NCBI RefSeq assembly: GCF_003387075.1
Contig: NZ_QUMQ01000001.1
Location: 2,976,001-3,040,000, forward strand
Reading direction: 5' to 3'
Length of the DNA stretch: 64,000 bases
DNA from: Asanoa ferruginea
Lineage (GTDB): Bacteria; Actinomycetota; Actinomycetes; Mycobacteriales; Micromonosporaceae
In this document: positions 7,166-15,275 of the stretch, one piece after another
Position numbering within the stretch: the first letter of the stretch is position 1
How the letters are laid out: each line of letters opens with the position of its first letter
Made by a program: the position numbers and the translations under genes
The notes under the pieces: generated by a model
What the model saw: only the letters and a program-made list of their open reading frames with translations
Database searches by the model: none
Told to the model about the DNA's origin: nothing

Positions 7166-7897
7166 GTGCGCGTCGGTGTTTACGTCGATGGATACAACCT
7201 CTATTACGGTGCCCGCGGACTTTGCGGCCGTGGCACGGCCGGTTGGCGGTGGCTCGATATCCGCGCGCTCGCAGAGCGGCTCGCGGGTGCGCACTGGCCG
7301 CACGCCACTATTGATCGAGTCGTCTATTGCACGGCGCTGATCGACGCCGCAAGCAACCTGTCGGGATTCAACGACCAGGACGTCTACCTCAAGGCGATCG
7401 CGGCCGGCAACAGCGTCGATCATGTCGAATACGGCAGTTACGTGTCGCGAGTCAAGGTTGCGCCGCTCGCGGTCAAGGCCCCCAGCAGGCAGGGCGGCCC
7501 GCAGCTGGTCACCTCCGGATGGCCGGTCATGATCCGCGATGGGCAAGGAAATCCGGTGCCAGATGCCCAGTTCATGGTTTCTTTCGCACACCGCGAAGAG
7601 AAGGGCTCCGACGTCAACGTCGCCTCCCACCTCCTCGTTGACGTGCTCACGTCGCGCGTCGACGCGGCAATTCTGATCTCGAACGACAGCGACCTGAGCT
7701 TTCCGATCTCATTCGCAAGGTCGAAAGTGCCGATCGGTTTACTCAACCCGTCGAAGAATCCTCTGGCCGGTGCCCTGAGAGGAAGACCCGACGAAGGTGT
7801 CGGATCACATTGGTGGCAGCGACTGACGGCCGGTGACTTCCGCGCGTGTCAGCTGAGCGATCCGGCCGGCACATTCGCCAAGCCGTCAGATTGGTAG
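7166..7897 (+). CDS. NYN-domain (PIN-like nuclease) protein
   Basis: LabA/DUF88-like protein of the NYN superfamily, predicted metal-dependent ribonuclease fold (243 residues, GTG start at 7166). Acidic signature positions are visible: VYVDGYNLYYG at the N-terminus, EKGSDVNVASHLLVD in the middle and LISNDSDLSFPI after it. These are the conserved Asp residues of NYN nucleases. It lies 39 bp after the intein-bearing radical SAM gene on the same strand, so it could share that SOS-controlled transcript. A terminator follows. Such proteins act on RNA in tRNA/mRNA processing or as toxins; the target here is unknown. Confidence 0.85.
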   Translation: MRVGVYVDGYNLYYGARGLCGRGTAGWRWLDIRALAERLAGAHWPHATIDRVVYCTALIDAASNLSGFNDQDVYLKAIAAGNSVDHVEYGSYVSRVKVAPLAVKAPSRQGGPQLVTSGWPVMIRDGQGNPVPDAQFMVSFAHREEKGSDVNVASHLLVDVLTSRVDAAILISNDSDLSFPISFARSKVPIGLLNPSKNPLAGALRGRPDEGVGSHWWQRLTAGDFRACQLSDPAGTFAKPSDW

Positions 7898-7930
7898 GCG
7901 CCCGACGGGGTTGCGAATGACCGTGGGCAT

Positions 7931-7946
7931 CGGCTAAATTTAGCCG
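7931..7946. repeat. 16-bp perfect palindrome
   Basis: CGGCTAAATTTAGCCG is a perfect palindrome with an A/T-rich centre, 33 bp after the NYN stop and just before its terminator. It may add to the terminator structure or be a protein site; nothing else points to a function. Confidence 0.5.
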
Positions 7947-7954
7947 CATACACC

Positions 7955-7985
7955 ACCCGGTCCCCTCGTGGGGCCGGGTCTTTTA
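7955..7985 (+). terminator. Rho-independent terminator after NYN gene
   Basis: Stem CCCGG(T)CCCC against GGGG(C)CGGG with a short loop, followed directly by TCTTTTATT. This is one of few hairpins in the window with a real T-run, oriented for the plus strand. Confidence 0.8.
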
Positions 7986-8011
7986 TTGCTTGGCAGCCCT
8001 TGAAATGTTGA

Positions 8012-8038
8012 GGCCCAGACGCGCTCAGCGTCTGGGCC
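8012..8038 (-). terminator. Hairpin terminator of tRNA-Ala
   Basis: Perfect 11-bp stem GGCCCAGACGC/GCGTCTGGGCC with a 5-nt loop, just beyond the 3' end of the tRNA read on the minus strand. It faces the NYN terminator and so marks the boundary between two transcription units. Confidence 0.75.
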
Positions 8039-8043
8039 TACGG

Positions 8044-8120
8044 TGGTGGAGCTGAGGGGATTTGAACCCCTGACCCCCTCGATGCGAACGAGGTGCGCTA
8101 CCGGTCTGCGCCACAGCCCC
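8044..8120 (-). tRNA. tRNA-Ala (anticodon CGC)
   Basis: Minus-strand cloverleaf of 77 nt with encoded CCA. Acceptor GGGGCTG pairs with CAGCTCC including the G3:U70 wobble that marks alanine tRNA. The D-arm is GCGC/GCGC. The anticodon stem CCTCG/CGAGG holds loop TTCGCAT, giving anticodon CGC (reads GCG codons, frequent in this GC-rich genome). The T-arm is AGGGG-TTCAAAT-CCCCT. All stems are perfect. Confidence 0.97.
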
Positions 8121-8193
8121 GCCGCTGAACAACGTCCAGCGAACCGGCGATAAGGCTAACAGGTAGGACGTCCAGACAGCGAACCGCCCCACG

Positions 8194-8266
8194 GGGGTGG
8201 CTCGCGGATCAGGCCGGCACTCCGCCGGCCCCAGGCGGCGCACCACCCTGACCCGCGAGCCACCCC
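8194..8266 (-). terminator. Large two-tier inverted repeat at the end of sepX
   Basis: Outer arms GGGGTGGCTCGCGG (8194-8207) and CCGCGAGCCACCCC (8253-8266) are perfect 14-mers. Inside them GGCCGGC (8212-8218) pairs with GCCGGCC (8224-8230). The structure begins at the sepX stop codon, so it is most likely the terminator of the sepX operon; no T-run is present. Confidence 0.65.
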
Positions 8267-9054
8267 TACGCCGTGTTGCTGCGCCGGGCCTCGTAGGCGC
8301 GGCCGCGCAGCCCGCCGGCCCGACGGTAGGAGACCGAGCCCGTAGCCGCCGGCGGCAGGTCGGCCGGGCGGTCCAGGCCCATCGCGGCTCTGCGGACCGC
8401 TTCCCGCTGTGCGGCCAGCCGCCGCTGCTGCTCCCGCCGGGCCTCGGCCCGCCGGGCCTGCTCCGCCCGCACCTCCGCCTGCCGGGCCGCCAGCCATGCC
8501 GCCCGGCGGGCCATCTGCCGCCGCCGTGCCCGGTCGGCCAGGGCCCGGCTGCGCAGGTGCACCAGATAGACCACGAGCAGGCTGCCGGTCACCGCGACAC
8601 CGACCCAGAAACCCGGCCCGACCAGGAACACCCCGACCAGCTCGACGAGGTTGAGCAGCACCAGGGCGGCCAGCACCCGCCGGCGGCGGTAGACCGCAGT
8701 GGCGTGGCGCCGCTGCGGGGGACGGCGGGACGGCCGTGCCCGGACCCCAGGCGGCACGGCCCGCAGGCGCGGGGAACGGCGGGGTGCGGGTGGCGCGGAG
8801 ACCGGCGGCGCCGACACGGGTGGCGCCGAGACGGGGATTTCCGGGCGCAGTGGAGGGACCACCGCGCGGCTGCCGCGGATCGGGCGGCGGCCGGGCACGG
8901 TGCGGCTGCGGCGGCGGCGTGAAAGCACGCGGGCCGTCGACAGTGCCCTCTCCGCCACGAGGCGCTCGGTCGCGTCGTAGCGCCGGACCAGGGCCGGCGC
9001 CAGAGCGAGCAGCCCGGCCGCGGCGAGGACAGCGAGGAGCACCGAGGTCGGCAC
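8266..9054 (-). CDS. sepX: Divisome membrane protein SepX/GlpR
   Basis: Actinobacterial cell-division membrane protein, receptor of the gephyrin-like Glp (established for Corynebacterium GlpR and Streptomyces SepX). I chose GTG 9054 (262 residues, MPTSVLLAVLAAAG) because GGGAGGGG lies 5 nt upstream; a TTG at 9072 would give 6 more residues. An N-terminal helix (about 4-20) is followed by ALVRRYDATERLV, a basic Pro-rich linker with three VSAPP repeats, and two helices near residues 132-170. The C-terminal cytoplasmic tail is very Arg/Ala-rich and helical. It lies downstream of rimJ and glp, the order conserved in M. tuberculosis (Rv0994-Rv0996). Confidence 0.88.
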   Translation of the reverse strand: MPTSVLLAVLAAAGLLALAPALVRRYDATERLVAERALSTARVLSRRRRSRTVPGRRPIRGSRAVVPPLRPEIPVSAPPVSAPPVSAPPAPRRSPRLRAVPPGVRARPSRRPPQRRHATAVYRRRRVLAALVLLNLVELVGVFLVGPGFWVGVAVTGSLLVVYLVHLRSRALADRARRRQMARRAAWLAARQAEVRAEQARRAEARREQQRRLAAQREAVRRAAMGLDRPADLPPAATGSVSYRRAGGLRGRAYEARRSNTA

Positions 9055-9182
9055 CCTCACCCCTCCCGTCAATTTACGGTGACAACCCGATCATGCGGAT
9101 TGATGAGGTTGCCGTACGTTCGTAATTCGAGGTTACGGGCGGGTACCGAACTATGTGGCGCAACGCGCCGACTTGCTCAAGA

Positions 9183-9815
9183 TCAGGATGCGTTCGCCCG
9201 CAGTCGGTGCCAACGGGCCAGCAGGCCGCCTTCGGCCGCGACTTCCTCGCTGGTCATCGCGTATCCGATGTGGTCACGCCAGGCGCCGTCAATGTGCATG
9301 TAACGGGGATGGTAGGCCTCTTCGCGGAAACCGAGCTTCTCCACCACGCGCCGGGAGGGTTTGTTTTCCGGCCGGATGTTGACCTCGATGCGGTGCAGAC
9401 CCCCGTGGCGGAACGCATGGTCGACCACCAAGGCCAGCGCGGTCGGGATGACGCCCCGGCCCGCGGCACGCCCGTCGACCCAATAACCCACATAAGCCGA
9501 ACAGAACGCCCGGCGTACGACGTTGCCGAGGTTGATGTGCCCCACGAAACGGTCGTCGAGGCATACGGCGAACGGCATGCTCTCGCCCCGGCGGGCGGAT
9601 TTGCGCTGGTCACGTTGGACGAACCGGTAGGCGGCCACCGAGTTGAGCTCGTTCCAGTCGCCTGGCGCCGACGGTTCCCACGGCGCCAGCCAGGCCCGGT
9701 TGGAGCGCCGCACCTCCGACCACGCTGCCGCGTCGGAGCGGCGGTAGGGGCGCAGCGTGACCGGCCCGTCGCGCAGGACGACGGGCCAACCGGGTGCGGC
9801 GCCGAACGGCATCAC
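9183..9815 (-). CDS. RimJ-type GNAT N-acetyltransferase
   Basis: Acetyl-CoA-dependent N-acetyltransferase of the ribosomal-protein acetyltransferase group (210 residues). The N-terminal VTLRPYRRSDAAAWSEVR and acetyl-CoA binding region GYWVDGRAAGRGVIPTAL (the Q/RxxGxG/A variant) are visible, followed by HRIEVNIRPENKPSRRVVEKLGF. The start codon overlaps the glp stop by 4 nt, so it is translationally coupled. It corresponds in position to Rv0995 (rimJ). The true substrate in actinobacteria is not settled. Confidence 0.9.
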   Translation of the reverse strand: MMPFGAAPGWPVVLRDGPVTLRPYRRSDAAAWSEVRRSNRAWLAPWEPSAPGDWNELNSVAAYRFVQRDQRKSARRGESMPFAVCLDDRFVGHINLGNVVRRAFCSAYVGYWVDGRAAGRGVIPTALALVVDHAFRHGGLHRIEVNIRPENKPSRRVVEKLGFREEAYHPRYMHIDGAWRDHIGYAMTSEEVAAEGGLLARWHRLRANAS

Positions 9816-11089
9816 TTTCGTCGGTCCAACAACAGCACATCTACTGTGGAGCCAGCGGCCGCGGCGGTCACCCGCTCGCCGAGCACGACCAGGCCGTTGG
9901 CCTCCATCAGGCCAGACAGGGTGTAGGGGCCGCCGTGCAGCGGCTGCACCGTGTAGCCACCGCCACGCCGCTCGGCGACGTGGGCCGGGCGGAACTCGCG
10001 CAGGCCGGCCGGCGAGGTGACGGTGTCGAGCAGGTGGGCGCGCACGCTCGGGCGGAACACCGGCTCGGCGCCGGCGAGCAGTTGGATCGCCGGGCGGGCC
10101 AGCACCTCGAAGCCGATCAGCGCCGCGCCAGGGTCACCGGGTAGGCAGACCACGGGCACCTCCTCCGCGCCGACCGTGCCGAATCCGAGCGTGGTGCCAG
10201 GGTAAAGGGCGACCTCGGTGAAGGCCACGGGTCCGGCGCGTCCTTGATCGCGGCGGGACAGGATGCGCCGCACCATGTCGCCCGGACCGGTGCCGGTGCC
10301 GCCGGTCGTGATGATCAGGTCGGCCCGCAGCGTCTGGTCTTCGAGCAGCGCGCGCAGCCCTTCCGGGTCGTCGTCGCAGATGCCGACCCGGTAGGCCAGC
10401 GCGCCGACCTCGGCCGCCGCCGCGGTCAGCGCGTGTGAGTTGGCGTCGACCACCTGGCCGGGCTGGCTGCCCCGGCCGACCTCGACCAACTCGTCGCCGG
10501 TGGCGATGATGACCACCCGCGGGCTGGAGCGGACGACCACGTGCCCGATGCCGGTGGCGGCGAACGCCGCGACCAGGGCCGGGCTGATCGTCGAGCCGGC
10601 CCGGGCGAGGACCGAGCCGGCGGCCAACTCGTCGCCGGCGCGGCGCAGGCCCGAGCCGCGCTTCGGCGGCTGGAAGATCTCGACCGCGGCCATGCCCTGG
10701 TCGGTCCAGTTGATCGGGACGACGACATCGGCGCCACCGGGCAGTGGCGCGCCGGCCGCGACCGAGAAGCAGGTCGACGGGGTCAGCCGGACCGGGCGCC
10801 AACTCGACGCCGACAGGTCGCCGATGACGTTGAGCCGCACCGGTGCGCCGCGGCCCGCGGTGCACACGTCTTCCCAGCGGGCCGCGTAGCCGTCGATCGC
10901 CGCCAGGTCGAACGACGGAAAGGCGTGCGGCGCGAGCACGTCTTGCGCCAGCACGTTGCCGTAGGCCTGGGTCAGCTCCAGGTCGAGGGGTGGCAGGGCG
11001 CGCAGCCGCCGCAGCGCGCTGCCCAGATAGTCGGCCAGCGGGGTCAGCTCTCGGGCGGCGACCTCCGCCGCGTCGGCTGTCTGCGTCAT
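9812..11089 (-). CDS. glp: Gephyrin-like molybdotransferase Glp (MoeA family)
   Basis: MoeA-fold protein of 425 residues. By family it would insert molybdate into molybdopterin. By position (between galU and rimJ/sepX) it matches the actinobacterial Glp, which binds FtsZ and the membrane receptor GlpR/SepX. Visible MoeA parts are the N-terminal DYLGSALRRLRALPPLDLELTQAYG, domain 3 with RVVIIATGDELVEVG, and the nucleotide loop TTGGTGTGPGDMVRRIL, with VCLPGDPGAALIGFEVLARP near the end. It overlaps galU and rimJ by 4 nt each. Whether it still does molybdenum chemistry cannot be seen. Confidence 0.9.
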   Translation of the reverse strand: MTQTADAAEVAARELTPLADYLGSALRRLRALPPLDLELTQAYGNVLAQDVLAPHAFPSFDLAAIDGYAARWEDVCTAGRGAPVRLNVIGDLSASSWRPVRLTPSTCFSVAAGAPLPGGADVVVPINWTDQGMAAVEIFQPPKRGSGLRRAGDELAAGSVLARAGSTISPALVAAFAATGIGHVVVRSSPRVVIIATGDELVEVGRGSQPGQVVDANSHALTAAAAEVGALAYRVGICDDDPEGLRALLEDQTLRADLIITTGGTGTGPGDMVRRILSRRDQGRAGPVAFTEVALYPGTTLGFGTVGAEEVPVVCLPGDPGAALIGFEVLARPAIQLLAGAEPVFRPSVRAHLLDTVTSPAGLREFRPAHVAERRGGGYTVQPLHGGPYTLSGLMEANGLVVLGERVTAAAAGSTVDVLLLDRRK

Positions 11090-12042
11090 GAGCCGACTCC
11101 TCCCGCTCGGACGAACTCTTCGAGCCAGGAACGGAAGGCCGGGCCCAGGTCGTCGCGCTGGCAGGCGATCTGCACGACCGCCTGCAGGTAGCCCAGCGGC
11201 ATCCCGGTGTCGTAGCGGGTGCCGCGGTAGATGATGCCGTGCACCGGCGTGCCCTCGTCGAGCAACGTCTGCATCGCGTCGGTGAGCTGGATCTCGCCGC
11301 CGCTGCCGGGTTTGGTCTGCCGGATCGTCTCGAAGATCTTCCCGGGCAGCACGTAGCGGCCCAGCACGGCGAGGTTGCTCGGCGCCTCTTCCGGCGACGG
11401 CTTCTCCACCAGGCCGGTCACCTTGACCACCTCGGCGCCGGGCACCAGACCCGGCTCGGCCTCCGCCACCGACGCGATGCCGTAGCGCTTGACCTCCTCC
11501 CGGGGCACCTCGAGGAAGGCCAGCACGATGCCGCCGGTCTGCTGCTGTAGGTCGATCATCGCCGGCAGCAGCGGCTCGGACTCGTCGACGAACTCGTCAC
11601 CGAGCAGCACCGCGAACGGCGCGTCGCCGACGTGTGAGTCGCCCATGCCGACCGCGTGACCGAGGCCGAGCGGCTCGCCCTGCCGGCACGTGTAGATCTC
11701 GGCGAGCTCGGCGGGCTTGCGCACGGCGGCGAGGCGCTCGACGTCGCCCTTCTCCTCGAGCCGGCTCTCCAGATAGGGCTGCCGGTCGAAGTGGTCGACC
11801 ATCGAGGTCTTGCCCCGGCCGGTGACCAACAGGATGTCGGTGATGCCGGCGGCCGCCGCCTCTTCCACGATGTATTGCAGGACCGGCCGGTCGACGACCG
11901 GCAGGAGTTCCTTGGGGACCGCTTTGGTGGCCGGCAGGAAGCGGGTGGCGAGACCGGCGGCCGGAATGACCGCCTTCACCGCCCGCTGCCGCGGCTCGGT
12001 CGAGTTGGAGGGCGGTCGCGGGGTCGCTGGCACGTCCGACAT
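11086..12042 (-). CDS. galU: UTP--glucose-1-phosphate uridylyltransferase
   Basis: Makes UDP-glucose from UTP and glucose-1-phosphate, the precursor for cell-wall glycans, trehalose and polysaccharides (318 residues). The signature nucleotidyltransferase start is KAVIPAAGLATRFLPATKAVPKELL with Arg and Lys of the GxxTR...PxTK motif. VDRPVLQYIVEEA and GLGHAVGMG follow, then the VEKPSPEEAPSNLAVLGRYVL sugar-site block. It is the first of the galU-glp-rimJ-sepX set and begins 9 bp after the diguanylate cyclase stop, which suggests read-through from that gene. Confidence 0.95.
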   Translation of the reverse strand: MSDVPATPRPPSNSTEPRQRAVKAVIPAAGLATRFLPATKAVPKELLPVVDRPVLQYIVEEAAAAGITDILLVTGRGKTSMVDHFDRQPYLESRLEEKGDVERLAAVRKPAELAEIYTCRQGEPLGLGHAVGMGDSHVGDAPFAVLLGDEFVDESEPLLPAMIDLQQQTGGIVLAFLEVPREEVKRYGIASVAEAEPGLVPGAEVVKVTGLVEKPSPEEAPSNLAVLGRYVLPGKIFETIRQTKPGSGGEIQLTDAMQTLLDEGTPVHGIIYRGTRYDTGMPLGYLQAVVQIACQRDDLGPAFRSWLEEFVRAGGVGS

Positions 12043-12051
12043 TCCGCGAGA

Positions 12052-14181
12052 CTATCCGCCCCTCGTCTGTCGCGGTGGCTGCGTCCCGCTTGACGCGCCG
12101 CCAGCAGGTCGTATCGGGCCCGTGCCGCCGGCCCGGGGCAGGTTGCCGTCGGGCGGCACCGCGCCGGAGGTCACCTTGATCTCGGCCATCGTCGGTCGCT
12201 CGCCCGGCGCCGTCCGGTAGCCGTCACGACCGGCCGCCTTCGCGGCGTAGAGCGCGTCGTCGGCGGCGTCCAGCACCGCCTGCACGGTGGTCGCGTGGCT
12301 CGGGAACACCGCGATTCCAATGGAGACGGTCACCTCGATGCCGCCGGTGCCCTCGACCTCGATGGGCTCGTCGCGGACGGCGGCGCCGAGCCGTTGCGCG
12401 ACCGTCGCGGCACCGTCGGCGTCGGTCTCCGGCAACAGCACCACGAACTCCTCGCCGCCTTGGCGGAAGGCCAGGTCGACCTCGCGCACCACGCCGCGGA
12501 TCCGGCCGGCGAACTCGAGCAGCACGGCGTCGCCGGCTGCGTGCCCGTAGGTGTCGTTGACCTCTTTGAACCGGTCGAGGTCGAGGGCGAGCACGGCGAG
12601 CATCCGGCCGAAGCGGCTGGCCCGCTCGACCTCGCGCCGGATCGACTCGCGCAGGTAGCGGTAGTTCCACAGCCCCGTCAACGGATCGGTCAACGAGAGC
12701 CGCTGCGCCTCCTGATGCACGCGTACGTTGTCGACGGCCACCGCGGCCTGCCCGGCGAACGTACGCAAGGTGATCAGGTCGGCATCGTCGAACTCGTCGG
12801 AGCCCAGCCGGTCGTAGAGCGCCAGCACACCCGACGCGGTCGGCGGTTCGGCCGGCTGCACGCCGGGCACCGGCACCGGGTCGGTGACCGGGCCGGCGAC
12901 GTTGAACGGCACAGCGACATAGGTGCGGCACCGCGGCTCGAACGGCGAAAGCGACGGCCCGTCCCGGTCGACCCGGCCCCGCCGCGGCAGCCCGGTCGCG
13001 GCCACCCAGCCGAGCAGGCCCTCGCCGACCGGCACCCGCCGGCCGGCGACGTCGACCGCGAGCCCGCACTGGCCGACCAACGTGCCGGTCGCCGGGTCGA
13101 GCAGCAGCACCACGCCGCCGCTGGCACCGGTCGCCGCCCGCGCCGTCTCCAGGATCACCTGGAGGATCCGCTGGAGGTCGTGGGTGCTGGACAGGGTGTC
13201 GCCGAGCACCGCCAGGTGGCCGCGGAGTTGGTCGCGGCTCGTCGTCAGCGCCCGCACGTAGGCCTGGGTCTCCCGGGTCATCCGGTTGAACGCGACCGCC
13301 AGCCGCCCGACCTCGTCGCGGCCGCGCACCGGCACCCGGGCCGCCAGGTCACCACCCGCCGCCCGATCGGCCGCACCGGCGAGTTCGGCCAGCGGCCGGG
13401 TCGTCGTGCGGGCCAGCCACCAGGCGGCGCCGACGGCGAACAGGCCGGCCAGCACCACGGCGGCGACCAGCAGCCCGTAGAGGGCCTGAGGCTCGCCGGC
13501 CGGCACCGAGAGCACCAGCGGCAGCGGCTGGCCGGCGGACGGGCCGACGCGGCGAACGAACCGGCCACCGGCGGTCTCGGCGACGTTGTCACCGCGTACC
13601 CCGGCAGCAGCGGCGACCACGTCGGCGAGCGCACCCGGCGACTCGGTGCTGTGCACCGCGGACCCGCCCTGGAGCAGGGTCACCGCGGTGCCGGTGGCGC
13701 CACCGAGCCGGCCGATCATGGCGGCGTCGAGGTCATGGGTCGCCCAGATCACTCCGAGCGGCGCACCGGCCGCGTCCCGCGTCTCGATCCCGACGGCGAG
13801 GCCCAGGAACGGGCCGGCGTCCGTGGGCCGCGCGCAGTCGGCCCACGGACGGGCCGGAGATCCGGGCGTGCGCAGCCGGGGTACGCCGTCCGCGTTCTCG
13901 ACCACGACGCCGGAGGCGAGCCCGCGGGCGACCACCTGGCTGGCGATGTCGGTCTGGCGGGCCGGGTCGGCGGTCACCGCGACCGCGTCGGCGGCGGCCT
14001 GTAGCTGTAGGCAGAGGGAGCTGACCGAGGTGCGCACCGCGGTCGCCGCGACGCCGAGCCGGTCAACCGCGCGGTCCCGGCCGACGGCGCTCACCGTGCC
14101 GCCGACGAAGAGCGCACCGAGCAGCACCGGTCCCAGCACGACGGCCAGGAACGCGGCGGTCAGCCGCCCGCGCAGTGTCAC
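12052..14181 (-). CDS. Membrane diguanylate cyclase (HAMP-GAF-GGDEF)
   Basis: Makes cyclic di-GMP from two GTP (709 residues). A first helix at 7-29 and a second near 235-258 enclose an extracellular sensor of about 200 residues. HAMP follows at about 258-310, then GAF at about 335-480. GGDEF has GGEEF at 575-579, the active-site form. An RxxD inhibitory site (REVD, 566-569) lies exactly five residues earlier, so product inhibition is expected. It ends 9 bp before galU on the same strand and could head the galU-glp-rimJ-sepX operon. The ligand of the sensor is unknown. Confidence 0.93.
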   Translation of the reverse strand: MTLRGRLTAAFLAVVLGPVLLGALFVGGTVSAVGRDRAVDRLGVAATAVRTSVSSLCLQLQAAADAVAVTADPARQTDIASQVVARGLASGVVVENADGVPRLRTPGSPARPWADCARPTDAGPFLGLAVGIETRDAAGAPLGVIWATHDLDAAMIGRLGGATGTAVTLLQGGSAVHSTESPGALADVVAAAAGVRGDNVAETAGGRFVRRVGPSAGQPLPLVLSVPAGEPQALYGLLVAAVVLAGLFAVGAAWWLARTTTRPLAELAGAADRAAGGDLAARVPVRGRDEVGRLAVAFNRMTRETQAYVRALTTSRDQLRGHLAVLGDTLSSTHDLQRILQVILETARAATGASGGVVLLLDPATGTLVGQCGLAVDVAGRRVPVGEGLLGWVAATGLPRRGRVDRDGPSLSPFEPRCRTYVAVPFNVAGPVTDPVPVPGVQPAEPPTASGVLALYDRLGSDEFDDADLITLRTFAGQAAVAVDNVRVHQEAQRLSLTDPLTGLWNYRYLRESIRREVERASRFGRMLAVLALDLDRFKEVNDTYGHAAGDAVLLEFAGRIRGVVREVDLAFRQGGEEFVVLLPETDADGAATVAQRLGAAVRDEPIEVEGTGGIEVTVSIGIAVFPSHATTVQAVLDAADDALYAAKAAGRDGYRTAPGERPTMAEIKVTSGAVPPDGNLPRAGGTGPIRPAGGASSGTQPPRQTRGG

Positions 14182-14262
14182 GAACTCCCCCTTCGGGCCG
14201 TGCCATGCTCGGCGGTGGCGTTGGCCTCGAAGGTCTAACCGGGTAAGGGTCGGGAGTGTTGC

Positions 14263-14856
14263 GTGCCGGATTTATCGCATAGTGGGCTGACGAAGGCTGA
14301 CATGCGGGCGGAAGTGCTCGCCCGCCGCCAAGCGCTGCCCGCTTCCGCCCTCGCGGATGCCGCCGCGCGGGTGACGGCGGCGGTCGCCGACCTCGTCCGG
14401 ACGAGCACCCCAAGACTGGTCTGCGGGTACGTGCCGATGGGCAGCGAACCTGGCGGAGCCGACCTGCCGGCGGCGCTGCGGGCCGCGTTGGCCGAAGAGG
14501 CCGAGGTGTTGCTGCCGGTGTTGCGCCCGGACAACGACCTGGACTGGGCCGCGTACGACGGGATGCTGGTCCCGGCTCGCCGGGGGCTGCGGGAGCCGCC
14601 CGGGGAACGGCTCGAACGCGCGGCGATCACCGGGGCCGACCTGATCGTGGCGCCGGCAGTCGCGGTCGACCGGCGCGGGATGCGGCTCGGGCGGGGTGGC
14701 GGTTCCTACGACCGGGCGCTGGCGAGGGTGCGCGACGGCGTGCCGATCGTGGCGCTGCTGCACGACGGTGAGCTGGTCGACCGGGTGCCGGACGCGGCAC
14801 ACGACCAGCGGGTGACCGGGGTGATCACCCCGGCCGGGGGACTGCGCTGGCTTTAG
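14263..14856 (+). CDS. 5-formyltetrahydrofolate cyclo-ligase
   Basis: ATP-dependent conversion of 5-formyl-THF to 5,10-methenyl-THF in one-carbon metabolism (197 residues, GTG start with GGGAG upstream). The N-terminal KADMRAEVLARRQALP region, the Gly-rich phosphate loop MRLGRGGGSYDRAL and ADLIVAPAVAVDRRG are diagnostic. It lies head-to-head with the diguanylate cyclase. Its stop shares four bases (TTAG) with the convergent FmdB gene. The neighbourhood corresponds to Rv0992c beside galU (Rv0993). Confidence 0.93.
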   Translation: MPDLSHSGLTKADMRAEVLARRQALPASALADAAARVTAAVADLVRTSTPRLVCGYVPMGSEPGGADLPAALRAALAEEAEVLLPVLRPDNDLDWAAYDGMLVPARRGLREPPGERLERAAITGADLIVAPAVAVDRRGMRLGRGGGSYDRALARVRDGVPIVALLHDGELVDRVPDAAHDQRVTGVITPAGGLRWL

Positions 14857-15173
14857 CTCGACGACGCCGGCGTGCTCGTGGCCGCCTTGGCCGGCTCTGA
14901 CTTCGGCTTGGACTCGGTCTTGGTCTCGGTCTTCGACTCCGACTTGCCGTCGGACTTGGACTCGGACTTGACCTTGGTGTCGCCGCCGTTGACCCCGTTG
15001 CGCGAGTCGGTGCGGTAAAAGCCGGAGCCCTTGAACACGATGCCGACCGAGTTGAAGACCTTACGCAGGCGGCCCTCGCACTCGGGGCACACGCTCAGCG
15101 GCTCGTCCTTGAACGACTGGACGGCCTCGAGCTGGTGTCCGCACTCGGTGCAGGCGTACTGGTAGGTCGGCAC
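14853..15173 (-). CDS. FmdB-type zinc-ribbon protein, likely Ruc-like redox chaperone
   Basis: 106-residue protein from GTG 15173 (GGAGGAAGCC just upstream). The N-terminal half is an FmdB zinc ribbon: PTYQYACTECGHQLEAVQ and later CPECEGRLRK give a four-Cys zinc site, followed by FNSVGIVFKGSGFY. The C-terminal half is a charged disordered tail of Lys/Ser/Thr/Glu repeats (KSESKSDGKSESKTETK). The architecture and the place beside 5-formyl-THF cyclo-ligase and galU match Rv0991c (Ruc), a redox-switched chaperone in M. tuberculosis. A CIRCE operator lies 38 bp upstream, so heat-shock control by HrcA is likely. Confidence 0.88.
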   Translation of the reverse strand: MPTYQYACTECGHQLEAVQSFKDEPLSVCPECEGRLRKVFNSVGIVFKGSGFYRTDSRNGVNGGDTKVKSESKSDGKSESKTETKTESKPKSEPAKAATSTPASSS

Positions 15174-15210
15174 GGCTTCCTCCGGATCTTGCGCGGTGGG
15201 TGCGGTGGGT

Positions 15211-15237
15211 CTGGCACTCAGCGTATCCGAGTGCCAA
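15211..15237 (-). promoter_or_regulatory. CIRCE element (HrcA operator)
   Basis: CTGGCACTC, nine spacer bases, then GAGTGCCAA: the actinobacterial CIRCE consensus (CTGGCACTC-N9-GAGTGCCAG) with a single mismatch at the last base. It lies 38 bp upstream of the FmdB/Ruc-like start and nowhere near groES, groEL or dnaJ. It should place this gene in the HrcA heat-shock regulon. Confidence 0.9.
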
Positions 15238-15275
15238 TGGTGCGGCATCGGACCAGCATTCGTCCAGCTACAACG

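Noticed and set aside
8044-8120. tRNA gene as attachment site of an integrated element
   Set aside because: No integrase, excisionase or direct repeat of the tRNA 3' end is seen within the window.
12295-14004. 569-codon plus-strand frame over the diguanylate cyclase
   Set aside because: High-GC shadow of the minus-strand gene; composition is Arg/Gly/His-rich and lacks any fold pattern.
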